Positions 18,025 through 25,170 of a stretch of DNA of 34,708 nt are shown piece by piece. The translations under genes and the position numbers were made by a program. The DNA lies in assembly GCA_934589225.1 (NCBI GenBank), contig CAKTNS010000031.1:1-34708 (forward strand). Direction: 5' to 3'. Source of the stretch: an uncultured Oscillospiraceae bacterium. Its GTDB lineage: Bacteria; Bacillota; Clostridia; Oscillospirales; Oscillospiraceae. Under the pieces are notes generated by a model. That model ran no database searches, had not been told where the DNA came from, and was given only the letters and a program-made list of their open reading frames with translations. Positions within the stretch are counted from its first letter, which is position 1. Each line of letters starts with the position of its first letter.

Positions 18025-18306
18025 ATGAAATGGATTCTTAGATTGCTCACCGCCCCGCTGGCCCTGCTCATTGACTTATGCACACTTATCTTTGCCGGGA
18101 TTGTCTCCTGCTCGGCAATGCTGTTCCGCATTGCAAGCGGCATGATTGCGCTTTTGGGCGTGACGGTTCTAATCACCTACTCCCCAAAGAACGGCATGAT
18201 CCTTCTGACCATTGCGTTCCTTGTCAGTCCCATGGGGCTGCCCATGCTTGCCGTTTGGATTTTAAGCGGGCTGCAGAGCATTTCCAAATTCTTCAAATCC
18301 ATATAA
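18025..18306 (+). CDS. CD1845-like small membrane protein
   Basis: This 93-residue, strongly hydrophobic protein has three apparent membrane spans (about 8-30, 33-52 and 58-82; for example LLIDLCTLIFAGIVSCSAM and MILLTIAFLVSPMGLPMLA). The ATG has AAAAGGAGG upstream. Sequence and placement between mobC and the relaxase match the CD1845 family of Clostridia conjugative transposons. Its role is unknown; a membrane partner of the transfer machinery is possible. Confidence 0.82.
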   Translation: MKWILRLLTAPLALLIDLCTLIFAGIVSCSAMLFRIASGMIALLGVTVLITYSPKNGMILLTIAFLVSPMGLPMLAVWILSGLQSISKFFKSI

Positions 18307-18312
18307 TTCCAG

Positions 18313-18345
18313 CTCCGGTGTCTTCATGGCACCGGAGTTTTTCTT
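18313..18345 (+). terminator. Intrinsic terminator or attenuator before the relaxase gene
   Basis: CTCCGGTG (18313-18320) pairs perfectly with CACCGGAG (18330-18337) around a 9-nt loop, followed immediately by TTTTTCTT. This is a good intrinsic terminator on the + strand. It lies 24 bp before the relaxase start, so relaxase expression may depend on read-through or its own start downstream. Confidence 0.8.
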
Positions 18346-18360
18346 GTAAGGGGGTACTTC

Positions 18361-19770
18361 ATGGCAACCACAAGGCTGATGCCTCTGCACATCGGCAAAG
18401 GGCGGACAGTCGGAACAGCCATCGCTGCGATTATCGACTATGTTGAAAATCCAGGAAAAACAGATAACGGCAGGCTCATTACAAGCTGGCAATGTGACAG
18501 CCGTGTTGCCGACAGCGAATTCCTTTTTTCAAAGCAGCAGTACATCCGGAACACCGGGCGAGTGCGTGGCGCAGACGATGTGATTGCTTACCACCTGCGC
18601 CAGTCCTTCCGTCCCGGCGAGATCACGCCGGAGGAAGCAAACCGTCTGGGCTGCGAGCTGGCACGGCGATTCACGAAAGGCAACCATGCCTACATCGTCT
18701 GTACGCACATTGATAAGGCCCACGTCCATAATCACATCATTTGGAACTCTACCGCTCTGGAAGAACAGCGCAAATTTCGGAATTTCTGGGGCAGCACCAG
18801 AGCAGTGCGCCGACTGAACGATACTATTTGCGTTGAGAACGGATATTCCATTGTTGATGACCCCAAGGGAAAAGGCCAGACCTACGACAAGTGGTTAGGA
18901 AACCAGAAGCAGCCCTCCCACCGGGAGCGAATCTGCTATGCCATTGATGAAGCTCTGGCCCAAAAGCCTCAGAGCTTTGAAGCGCTGCTGGAGCTGTTGC
19001 GGCAGTCCGGCTACCAAATCAAAGGGGGCAAGGTTCCCTCCCTGCTGGGGGAAGGACAAAAGCGTTTCATCCGCATGGATACACTGGGCGCAGACTATAC
19101 CCCGGATGCGCTTCGTGCCATCATCACCGGAACAAAGGCACATACCCCGAAAAAGAAACGGTTCATGGACGCTCCCATCAAACCCAGCGGCAGCCTGCTG
19201 ATCGACATTCAGGCGAAGCTGCAGGAAGGAAAAGGTGCCGGTTATGCACGATGGGCAAAGACCTTCAACCTGAAACAGCTTTCCCAAACGCTGATCTATC
19301 TGGAAGAAAACGGCCTGTTGGACCGATGTGTTCTTGAAGAAAAAGCTGCGGCGGCCTCCACTCAATATCGTCAGCTCTCGGATGCCATGAAGTCCAAAGA
19401 GAATCGTATGGCAGAAATCAAGATTTTGCAGCAGCACATCATCAACTACGCTCGAACCCGTGATACCTATGTAGCCTACCGAAAGGCAGGCTATTCCAAG
19501 AAATTTCTCGCTGAACATGAATCAGAAATCATATTGCATAAGGCCGCAAAGCAGTTCTTCGACGAGCAAGGACTAAAAAAGCTGCCTGCCGTTAAGAGTC
19601 TGCAAGCTGAATATGCCCAGCTTCTTTCTGAGAAAAAGGCCATGTATGCGAACTACCAAAAGGCCAGAGAGGAGATGCGCTCTCTGCAAATCGCCAAGGC
19701 GAATGTGGATAGGATTCTGGGAGAAACTGTTCCTACAGAAGAGAAAGAGCAGGAGAAAGATGGGCGTTGA
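18361..19770 (+). CDS. MobP/VirD2-type relaxase
   Basis: The protein is 469 residues and starts at ATG 18361 behind AAGGGGG. The N-terminal relaxase domain (about 1-220) includes Tyr27 in IIDYVENPGKT as a candidate catalytic tyrosine and His121/His123/His125 in AHVHNHIIWNS, the metal-binding three-His motif. Relaxases nick one strand at oriT, stay covalently attached to the 5' end and pilot it to the recipient. The C-terminal half is basic and helical, with a long coiled-coil-like region after residue 320. It has the size and N-terminus usual for Tn1549/CTn relaxases. Its stop codon falls in the loop of the first hairpin of the array that follows. Confidence 0.95.
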   Translation: MATTRLMPLHIGKGRTVGTAIAAIIDYVENPGKTDNGRLITSWQCDSRVADSEFLFSKQQYIRNTGRVRGADDVIAYHLRQSFRPGEITPEEANRLGCELARRFTKGNHAYIVCTHIDKAHVHNHIIWNSTALEEQRKFRNFWGSTRAVRRLNDTICVENGYSIVDDPKGKGQTYDKWLGNQKQPSHRERICYAIDEALAQKPQSFEALLELLRQSGYQIKGGKVPSLLGEGQKRFIRMDTLGADYTPDALRAIITGTKAHTPKKKRFMDAPIKPSGSLLIDIQAKLQEGKGAGYARWAKTFNLKQLSQTLIYLEENGLLDRCVLEEKAAAASTQYRQLSDAMKSKENRMAEIKILQQHIINYARTRDTYVAYRKAGYSKKFLAEHESEIILHKAAKQFFDEQGLKKLPAVKSLQAEYAQLLSEKKAMYANYQKAREEMRSLQIAKANVDRILGETVPTEEKEQEKDGR

Positions 19771-19938
19771 TGCCCATTTCAGCGATTTGTAAAATCGCGT
19801 AGCCGCTGGAATTTTCCAGCGTTTCCAGAACACAGACTAGTGTTCTGCGGGGATTGGGGCAGCGCCTCAACAAGCAGAAGGGACTCACTTCCACCATAGT
19901 GGAAACGAGCCCCTTTGTGCGTATGTTTTACATACGCA
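19760..19938. repeat. Array of six consecutive stem-loops after the relaxase
   Basis: Six inverted repeats are packed into 179 bp: 19760-19765/19772-19777 (6 bp), 19782-19788/19792-19798 (7 bp), 19804-19811/19814-19821 (8 bp), 19826-19833/19840-19847 (8 bp), 19889-19894/19899-19904 extended by AAGGG/CCCTT arms at 19878 and 19911, and 19918-19926/19930-19938 (9 bp). None has a T-tract typical of a terminator. Such density suggests single-strand folding: a transfer origin, a conversion (single-strand) origin for the incoming strand, or a structured RNA. The remainder to 20006 shows no feature I recognise. Confidence 0.7.
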
Positions 19939-20006
19939 TTGCTTGCCAGTTTCGTTCTCCGCATCTTTCTCTCTTTAGAATACGAATGTTTGTTTGAATT
20001 TACCAA

Positions 20007-20035
20007 TTGAAAGTGATGCCCCCATGTGGTATATT
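20007..20035 (+). promoter_or_regulatory. Sigma70-type promoter
   Basis: TTGAAA (20007-20012), a 17-bp spacer and TATATT (20030-20035) form a near-consensus vegetative promoter, 22 bp before the ATG of the next gene. It marks a new transcription unit after the conjugation operon. Confidence 0.75.
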
Positions 20036-20057
20036 GTGCCTAAAGGAGTGGTGTGTA

Positions 20058-20297
20058 ATGACCGGAGTATATAAGCTCTATGACATTGCCTACATGATAG
20101 AAAGTAATCGCTACATCCGGGAAGGTAAGATTATTCACATCAGCGGTGAACTGATTACATTCAAATTTTTGGACTGCATAGGCGCAACAAAGATAAAAGC
20201 CCACAGGCTTTACCCATCAGAGGAAGCCGCTCTTGCCGCCATCAGTAAGAACAAAGTTGAAATTCCCAGCAGCCATATGATGGCAATTCGTGGATAA
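20058..20297 (+). CDS. Unrecognised 79-residue protein
   Basis: It starts at ATG 20058 with TAAAGGAG upstream and a strong promoter before it. The sequence MTGVYKLYDIAYMIESNRYI is followed by a beta-rich stretch (REGKIIHISGELITFKFLD) and a helical end. The beta segment suggests a small SH3/KOW-like barrel, but this is only an impression. No family is recognised. It heads a run of three small genes before the RhuM gene and could be regulatory. Confidence 0.72.
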   Translation: MTGVYKLYDIAYMIESNRYIREGKIIHISGELITFKFLDCIGATKIKAHRLYPSEEAALAAISKNKVEIPSSHMMAIRG

Positions 20298-20321
20298 ATC
20301 GTCTATACACAAAGTCAAGAC

Positions 20322-20349
20322 TTGTCTTTCTTTATTTCCATGCTACAAT
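20322..20349 (+). promoter_or_regulatory. Candidate promoter
   Basis: TTGTCT (20322-20327), a 16-bp spacer and TACAAT (20344-20349) lie 33 bp before the ATG at 20383. The match is moderate; the gene could also be read from the promoter at 20007. Confidence 0.5.
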
Positions 20350-20382
20350 AGTCTACAGTTCGCACGTAAAGGAGCGCAGGAC

Positions 20383-20691
20383 ATGGGGACGATAACACAT
20401 ACCCTTGAAGATTATATAGCCCAGGCGATACCCGTACTGACGGAGATTCCAGGATTCACAGCACTTGCAAAAGCAGATGGTCAGGATTATGATGCGTTGG
20501 CCGCAAAATATCCTGACGCAGTGTTTGCTTTAATGATAGCGAATAACCTTTTCCACCATGACCGGGAAATTTCCGAAATCACCCAGCAGGCGTTCTTCTC
20601 CATTATGGATGGCGTGGACATTCCTTCTGTACGCCTTCAATATGACCGCCGCACGGATTCCTATTTTCAGGCACATTCATGGGATAACTGA
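20383..20691 (+). CDS. Unrecognised 102-residue protein
   Basis: ATG 20383 is preceded by AAAGGAG with 8-nt spacing. The in-frame extension back to 20290 is rejected because it lacks a ribosome-binding site and covers the putative promoter. The product is acidic and helical (TLEDYIAQAIPVLTEIPGF, DAVFALMIANNLFHHDREI, ITQQAFFSIMDGVDIP) and ends FQAHSWDN. I do not recognise the family. It is separated from the next gene by only 2 bp, so the two are probably co-translated. Confidence 0.7.
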   Translation: MGTITHTLEDYIAQAIPVLTEIPGFTALAKADGQDYDALAAKYPDAVFALMIANNLFHHDREISEITQQAFFSIMDGVDIPSVRLQYDRRTDSYFQAHSWDN

Positions 20692-20693
20692 GT

Positions 20694-21182
20694 ATGAGTA
20701 CGCCTTATTCAAGTGCTGGCAAATCTTTTAAGGATTTGAAGCAGACGCAGAAAGCCAAGATCACAGATTATATGTACCTGGAAACCCAGAATTTCTTCTC
20801 TGTAAACAAACGGATGCCAGTATCCGTTGAGGACTGCGAAACGATTGTCCGAAAGGTTTGCGGTCACATCAATATCCAGATTTCCTTTGACGAAGTTTAT
20901 AAAGAGTACTGCAAAAAGCGTCTGCACATCATTGAACGGTTGGAAAGCAACGGCTTACCAGAGCATATCCATTCCCACGCAGAAATAAAGGCACTGCAAC
21001 AAAAACGTGCCACACGACATCCAAAGCACAAGTCCCAGGAGCAATCCTTGAAATCTCTTGACCCTCAAATTGTGGATCAGGATGATCGCTTCTTTTACAT
21101 TGCTGGCTACACTTCCGGTGGGGTGCCCTACGGCGTGACCTGGGAAGAAATGGGGCTGGACCCTTGGGGGGAGTTGGAATAG
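20694..21182 (+). CDS. Unrecognised 162-residue protein
   Basis: It starts at ATG 20694, 2 bp after the preceding stop, and has no strong ribosome-binding site of its own, which suggests coupling. The N-terminal half is helical and basic (SFKDLKQTQKAKITDYMYL, VSVEDCETIVRKVCGHINI). A Lys/His-rich middle follows (RATRHPKHKSQEQ), then a C-terminal stretch FYIAGYTSGGVPYGVTWEE and GLDPWGELE. A nucleic-acid contact through the basic linker is possible. No family is recognised. It is followed 4 bp later by the RhuM gene. Confidence 0.7.
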   Translation: MSTPYSSAGKSFKDLKQTQKAKITDYMYLETQNFFSVNKRMPVSVEDCETIVRKVCGHINIQISFDEVYKEYCKKRLHIIERLESNGLPEHIHSHAEIKALQQKRATRHPKHKSQEQSLKSLDPQIVDQDDRFFYIAGYTSGGVPYGVTWEEMGLDPWGELE

Positions 21183-21186
21183 TATT

Positions 21187-22206
21187 ATGAAAAAATCTCG
21201 AAAGGACAAGCTGCAAATCCGCAATAGCACTGTGGATTTTCTGGTGTTTACAAAAGATGCCCATGAGGATGGAATCGAAGTCCGGGTACAGGATCACGAC
21301 GTTTGGCTGACGCAGAAAGCAATCGGCCAGCTCTTTGATGTGGACCGCAGCGTAGTGACCAAGCACCTGAAAAACGTATTTGAAAGCGGCGAATTATCAG
21401 AAGATTCAACTTGTGCAAATTTTGCACAAGTTGCCGACAATGGCAAAACTTATCAATACAAGTTTTATTCTCTCTCTGCCATTATTGCTGTCGGCTACCG
21501 AATCAATTCCGGGCGGGCAACACAATTCCGCCAGTGGGCGACCAAAGTGCTTGACACATTTGCCAAGCAGGGATATGTCCTGGATAAGGATAGGCTGGTC
21601 AACGGTCAGATTTTCGACGAAGAATATTTTGACCACCTGGTTTCTGAAATTCAGGAGATTCGGGCAAGTGAGCGTCGCTTTTATCAGAAAATCACAGACA
21701 TCTATGCCACCGCCGTGGATTATTCCCTCGACAGTCAAACCACAAAAGATTTCTTCGCCACTGTCCAAAACAAAATGCACTATGCAGTCCATGGCAGCAC
21801 GGCAGCAGAGGTCATTATGGAGCGAGCAGACCACACAAAGGAACATATGGGGCTGACATCGTGGCGCAATGCCCCGGACGGTAAGATTGTCAAAGCGGAT
21901 GTATCCGTCGCAAAGAATTATTTATCGCTTGATGAGATGCAGGAGCTGAACGAAATCGTAACGATGTACCTGGACTATGCCACCCGGCAAGCCCGTCGGC
22001 ACATTCCTATGACCATGGCCGATTGGGCCTCCAAGCTGGATGCTTTCCTGCAATTCAACGATGCGGAAATTCTGCAAGACAAAGGAAAGGTCACAGCTGC
22101 CATTGCCAAAGCTTTTGCCGAAAGCGAATTTGAGCAGTACCGGATTATCCAGGACCGGCTCTACCAGAGTGACTTTGACCGACTGATTGCAAGCACAGAA
22201 ACCTAG
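21187..22206 (+). CDS. rhuM: RhuM family protein
   Basis: The 339-residue protein shows the RhuM (virulence_RhuM) pattern: an N-terminal domain with VRVQDHDVWLTQKAIGQLF, DVDRSVVTKHLKNVFESGE and YKFYSLSAIIAVGYRINS, resembling KilA-N/Bro-type DNA-binding modules, then RATQFRQWATKVLDTFAKQG and a C-terminal domain with MHYAVHGSTAAEVI and YLDYATRQARRHIPMTM. The protein is full length. RhuM genes travel widely on islands and ICEs; despite the name, a direct role in virulence is not established. The ribosome-binding site is weak (GGAG 16 nt upstream). A strong terminator follows. Confidence 0.9.
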   Translation: MKKSRKDKLQIRNSTVDFLVFTKDAHEDGIEVRVQDHDVWLTQKAIGQLFDVDRSVVTKHLKNVFESGELSEDSTCANFAQVADNGKTYQYKFYSLSAIIAVGYRINSGRATQFRQWATKVLDTFAKQGYVLDKDRLVNGQIFDEEYFDHLVSEIQEIRASERRFYQKITDIYATAVDYSLDSQTTKDFFATVQNKMHYAVHGSTAAEVIMERADHTKEHMGLTSWRNAPDGKIVKADVSVAKNYLSLDEMQELNEIVTMYLDYATRQARRHIPMTMADWASKLDAFLQFNDAEILQDKGKVTAAIAKAFAESEFEQYRIIQDRLYQSDFDRLIASTET

Positions 22207-22216
22207 CATAAAAAGA

Positions 22217-22275
22217 GAATGCCCATTTCTGCTATGAAGCTACAGCTCATGCAGAAATGGGCGTTCTTTCATTCG
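22217..22275. terminator. Bidirectional terminator between convergent units
   Basis: GCCCATTTCTGC (22221-22232) and its exact complement GCAGAAATGGGC (22251-22262) flank an 18-nt loop. T-rich runs follow on both strands (GTTCTTTCATT on +, ATTCTCTTTTTATG on -). It separates the + strand rhuM unit from the - strand uptake operon. Confidence 0.82.
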
Positions 22276-22310
22276 TTAGTGCCAGACTTACTCTTGGCTT
22301 ACAGTGTCAC

Positions 22311-22814
22311 TCACGGCTCACCTATGTGGGAAATTAATATGCTTACAAGGATTACCGACACGCACGTTATGACCAACAATATAACGTACAGAATAAGTTG
22401 TTTGCGTTTTTCCTCGTTCTGGGGAGCGTCGTAATAATACTTACCCGGAGCAGATACTTCGCTTTCATTCAAAGTTTCTGAATCTTCATCTCTGGAATTA
22501 TACAGATGCAACATTGCCAGTGGATCTTGCTGCTGCATGATTCTATCAACAAAATCTATAACATTCTCCACATCCTGCTCTGTGCATACCTGATACTCGC
22601 TTACATTGTGTGCTAGGGTATTTCTGGTTCTTCGCAGCTCTCGCAATTTTCGGTAGTCCTGCGCCCAGTGAGGAATCGCTTTTTCACCCTCTGAAAATTG
22701 ACACTCCATATCCTCCAGATACTGCCTAATCCCATCCCGACAGGAATACATATCCGAGCAAAGGCGCTCCAGGTGCTTATATTCTTCAAAGAATTCATTG
22801 TCCAGTTGCGTCAT
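22311..22814 (-). CDS. Membrane protein with HEPN-like helical segment (DUF6548-like)
   Basis: This 167-residue protein starts at ATG 22814, with AGAGGGG upstream, overlapping the second EcfT gene by 20 bp. Residues ~1-110 are helical (DNEFFEEYKHLERLCSDMY, LRELRRTRNTLAHNVSEYQ). The RNTLAHN motif is close to the RxxxxH active-site pattern of HEPN ribonucleases and related helical domains. The middle has NPLAM-like QDPLAMLHLYN, and the C-terminus is a single span (LILYVILLVITCVSVILVSIL). It is the last gene of the ECF operon, so it may monitor or regulate the transporter, but it may also be unrelated. The family name DUF6548 is from memory and uncertain. Confidence 0.68.
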   Translation of the reverse strand: MTQLDNEFFEEYKHLERLCSDMYSCRDGIRQYLEDMECQFSEGEKAIPHWAQDYRKLRELRRTRNTLAHNVSEYQVCTEQDVENVIDFVDRIMQQQDPLAMLHLYNSRDEDSETLNESEVSAPGKYYYDAPQNEEKRKQLILYVILLVITCVSVILVSILISHIGEP

Positions 22815-23700
22815 AGTGTACCCCTCTTTTTCTTGCGGCATGGAAGCGATACTCCGTCCACAACTCCAAAGCCATAGGCATAAAACATAGTGCAAGATAT
22901 CCAATGGCTGTGACGATGCCAATTCCATTCAGGGGCCGCCAGATGATTCTCGGGTTGTACCACATTTTGCTGGCTCCCAGGATCACGCCCATGGCGGTCA
23001 TGGTAATGCAGCTGAACAGCGCAATTACAAAAGCCCTGTCCCGGTTATCGAAGCGGTAGATGGAGAAAGCTGTCCGCCCCCGGAGAAGGCTTCCACGGGA
23101 ACGCATGGAGTCAGATTCCAGGGCAAGGGCTGAGATCATCCAGGTAATCAGCATGGAAAAGATTCGCAGGCAGTTAATAAATCTGTGGAGAATACTGCCC
23201 TGATTGCTGCCACGGCCAATACCCTTTTGAGCCAGGTTGATGCGCCTTGCCTCTTGACCGATTCTGGGAATAAGGCGCAGTAGGATGGTCAAGAACAGGG
23301 ACAACAACGGACTGACCTTTCCGAACAGATATACCACCTTGTCCGAGGACACCACCCGGAACATGGCTTCCAGCCACATACACAGCGTTGCAAACCGCAG
23401 TCCAATGACCAGACCATAAACAATGCTCTCCAAGGTAATATCATTGTTGATGAAGTTCTTTTTCAACACCGTTACCCCAAAATGGTGGTAGGAACTGTAG
23501 TACAGAGCGAAGGCCAGGATCAGCGGAAGTAAACACAGATTCAAAATTACCGCCCGCTTTCCGCACCGCTTCACACTATAAGCAAAGGCGCAGAGGAAAG
23601 CAATCAGCAAAAATACCGGATGCTTGAAGGTCACTGCTCCATAGAACACAGAGGCAAAGAAGATGAAATTCACCGCCGGGTGACAGGCTTCAAACCCCAT
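22795..23700 (-). CDS. ecfT: ECF transporter transmembrane component EcfT (second copy)
   Basis: The 301-residue protein starts at ATG 23700, chosen because GGAGG lies 6 nt upstream and because MGFEACHPAVNF aligns with the start of the other EcfT (SKRHPAVNF). It has five to six membrane spans and the two cytoplasmic coupling motifs of EcfT: ARRINLAQKGIGRG and ESDSMRSRGSLLRG. EcfT holds the S component and couples it to the two ATPases. It overlaps the S-component gene by 11 bp. It is clearly homologous to, but diverged from, the EcfT at 26791-27672. A single ECF operon normally has one EcfT. Confidence 0.9.
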   Translation of the reverse strand: MGFEACHPAVNFIFFASVFYGAVTFKHPVFLLIAFLCAFAYSVKRCGKRAVILNLCLLPLILAFALYYSSYHHFGVTVLKKNFINNDITLESIVYGLVIGLRFATLCMWLEAMFRVVSSDKVVYLFGKVSPLLSLFLTILLRLIPRIGQEARRINLAQKGIGRGSNQGSILHRFINCLRIFSMLITWMISALALESDSMRSRGSLLRGRTAFSIYRFDNRDRAFVIALFSCITMTAMGVILGASKMWYNPRIIWRPLNGIGIVTAIGYLALCFMPMALELWTEYRFHAARKRGVHYDATGQ

Positions 23701-24394
23701 CTTCATCCTCCGCCATGCCATATTGCAGTTTCACACGGTCCAGTTTCTCCAGAAGTGCCGGGCCAAACAGCAACATGGTCAGTGCAGTACAAACGCCCTG
23801 GCTGATGTTCACCGGGAAACCCGACACATAGAGTGGCCAGGCAGTCTGGGCATTGATAATAGGTAGAGTCAGAAACACCGTACAGGTATCCAACAGCGGA
23901 CCGACAAAAAGAACGCAGCTTAAAAATCCAAAGATTGCCATGATCCAACGCTTTTGCGGTAATCTGCCCTTGGCAAACAGAAATCCCGCCAGCATTCCAC
24001 CGGCTCCGTAGGCGAACATCTGCCAAGGGGTATAGGCTCCCTGTCCGTAAAAAAAGTTACTGGCAAAAGCCGAAACAGCCCCTACAAGGAATCCGGCTTC
24101 CGGCCCGAAGGCCATGCCGGAGAGCATAATGATGGCGAATATTGCCTTGAAATTCGGAATGGGTATTACTACCCGTGCTGCCACCGCAAGCGCAGACAGA
24201 ACGGCGATCACCACCAACTCCCGAGCCTGGGGCTTGCGGCTTTCAAAAGCCAGCAGAAACGGGATAATGATTTCGATGATCACCAATGTACTGGTGAAAT
24301 AATAAGCTCTACCGGACAACCGCAAACCAAAAATCAGGGTTGCAGGAATGACCAGCAGGAAAATAAGCAAGATTGCAATGTGTGATTTCTTCAT
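23690..24394 (-). CDS. ECF transporter substrate-binding S component (CbrT-type inferred)
   Basis: This 234-residue, six-span membrane protein has the S-component signature ELVVIAVLSALAVAARVV, with the small-residue AxxxA face that docks on EcfT, followed by FKAIFAIIMLSGMAFGPEAG, FLVGAVSAFASNFFYGQG and WQMFAYGAGGMLAGFLFA. S components bind one vitamin each. It is encoded between the TIM-barrel and second EcfT genes, with ATGA overlap upstream. The neighbouring DUF4430 proteins make a corrinoid (a CbrT-type S component) the best guess. The sequence alone does not fix the ligand; other vitamins or bases such as dimethylbenzimidazole remain possible. Confidence 0.85.
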   Translation of the reverse strand: MKKSHIAILLIFLLVIPATLIFGLRLSGRAYYFTSTLVIIEIIIPFLLAFESRKPQARELVVIAVLSALAVAARVVIPIPNFKAIFAIIMLSGMAFGPEAGFLVGAVSAFASNFFYGQGAYTPWQMFAYGAGGMLAGFLFAKGRLPQKRWIMAIFGFLSCVLFVGPLLDTCTVFLTLPIINAQTAWPLYVSGFPVNISQGVCTALTMLLFGPALLEKLDRVKLQYGMAEDEDGV

Positions 24395-25170
24395 AGCGTA
24401 TCTCCCTTCGACACCAGTTCCGGCATCTCAATGATTTTTTCCTTAACGAGCCACTGAACAGAAGCTTCTGCATCCATAAGCTCCAATGTGAAACTGGCAT
24501 TGGGGCAGGTGGACTGTGTATTCATCAGAAAGGAGCGCATATGGATAGTCCCCTCTGTCAGAGGACTGTGCGCATCCTGTGTCCCATCATTGTTGTGGAT
24601 ATGGAAATGTGATATGTAAGGGCCGCAAGTATTCAGCCAATCCTGTAAAGGAATGGAGGAATAGGCATTTGCGTGGCCTATATCCAAACACATTTTAAGG
24701 TTGGAGTGGTTCACAGCTTCCAGAATTTCCACCAGCATTTCGGGTTTTGGTTCCAGTACATTTTCCAGCACGATTTCTACTTCTGGAACCTCCGTCAGGA
24801 AATCTTTCCAGAACAAAATGCTCTGTTCCACGAACCAACATGGAAAATACAGCCGTTCGTTATAACCACCGTGAATAATGACCTTTGATGCTCCATAGTT
24901 TCTTGCCAGCGCAACAGCCTGCTGATACCGCTCTTTCGCTACAGCACGGATTTTAGGGTCAATTGCACACGGGAACAACTCACTGAATGGACCGTGGAGT
25001 ACCCGTTTGGTAATCCCACAGACCATTTTTTGAACCTGTGCATCCGTTTCTGCAAGTCTTTCATCCATATTCCAAGCAGTGCAGAAATCTGCGATTTCAA
25101 TTCCCAGCCCGTATTTTGAGGCAAGCGTTCCGGCATTTTCATCAATGGTAGATATGTAAAAATCATTCAT
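24391..25170 (-). CDS. Xylose-isomerase/AP-endonuclease-2-like TIM barrel; CbiR-like candidate
   Basis: This 259-residue protein starts at ATG 25170, overlapping the EcfA stop. It is a complete AP_endonuc_2-type barrel: GIEIADFC (23-30), His59 in LHGPF, His100 in KVIIHGGYN, Glu136 in VLENVLEP, Asp163/His166 in LDIGHANAY, His190/His192 in HFHIHNNDG and Glu230 in TLELMD, so all expected metal-binding positions are kept. CbiR, a cobamide-remodelling alpha-ribosidase described in Akkermansia, belongs to this superfamily. Embedding inside an ECF vitamin operon with transcobalamin-like proteins points to that activity on imported corrinoids. A sugar-phosphate isomerase is the alternative. Confidence 0.78.
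   Translation of the reverse strand: MNDFYISTIDENAGTLASKYGLGIEIADFCTAWNMDERLAETDAQVQKMVCGITKRVLHGPFSELFPCAIDPKIRAVAKERYQQAVALARNYGASKVIIHGGYNERLYFPCWFVEQSILFWKDFLTEVPEVEIVLENVLEPKPEMLVEILEAVNHSNLKMCLDIGHANAYSSIPLQDWLNTCGPYISHFHIHNNDGTQDAHSPLTEGTIHMRSFLMNTQSTCPNASFTLELMDAEASVQWLVKEKIIEMPELVSKGDTL

Noticed and set aside
19779..20006. - strand 75-codon frame over the hairpin array
   Set aside because: No ribosome-binding site or family resemblance; the inverted repeats explain the sequence better.
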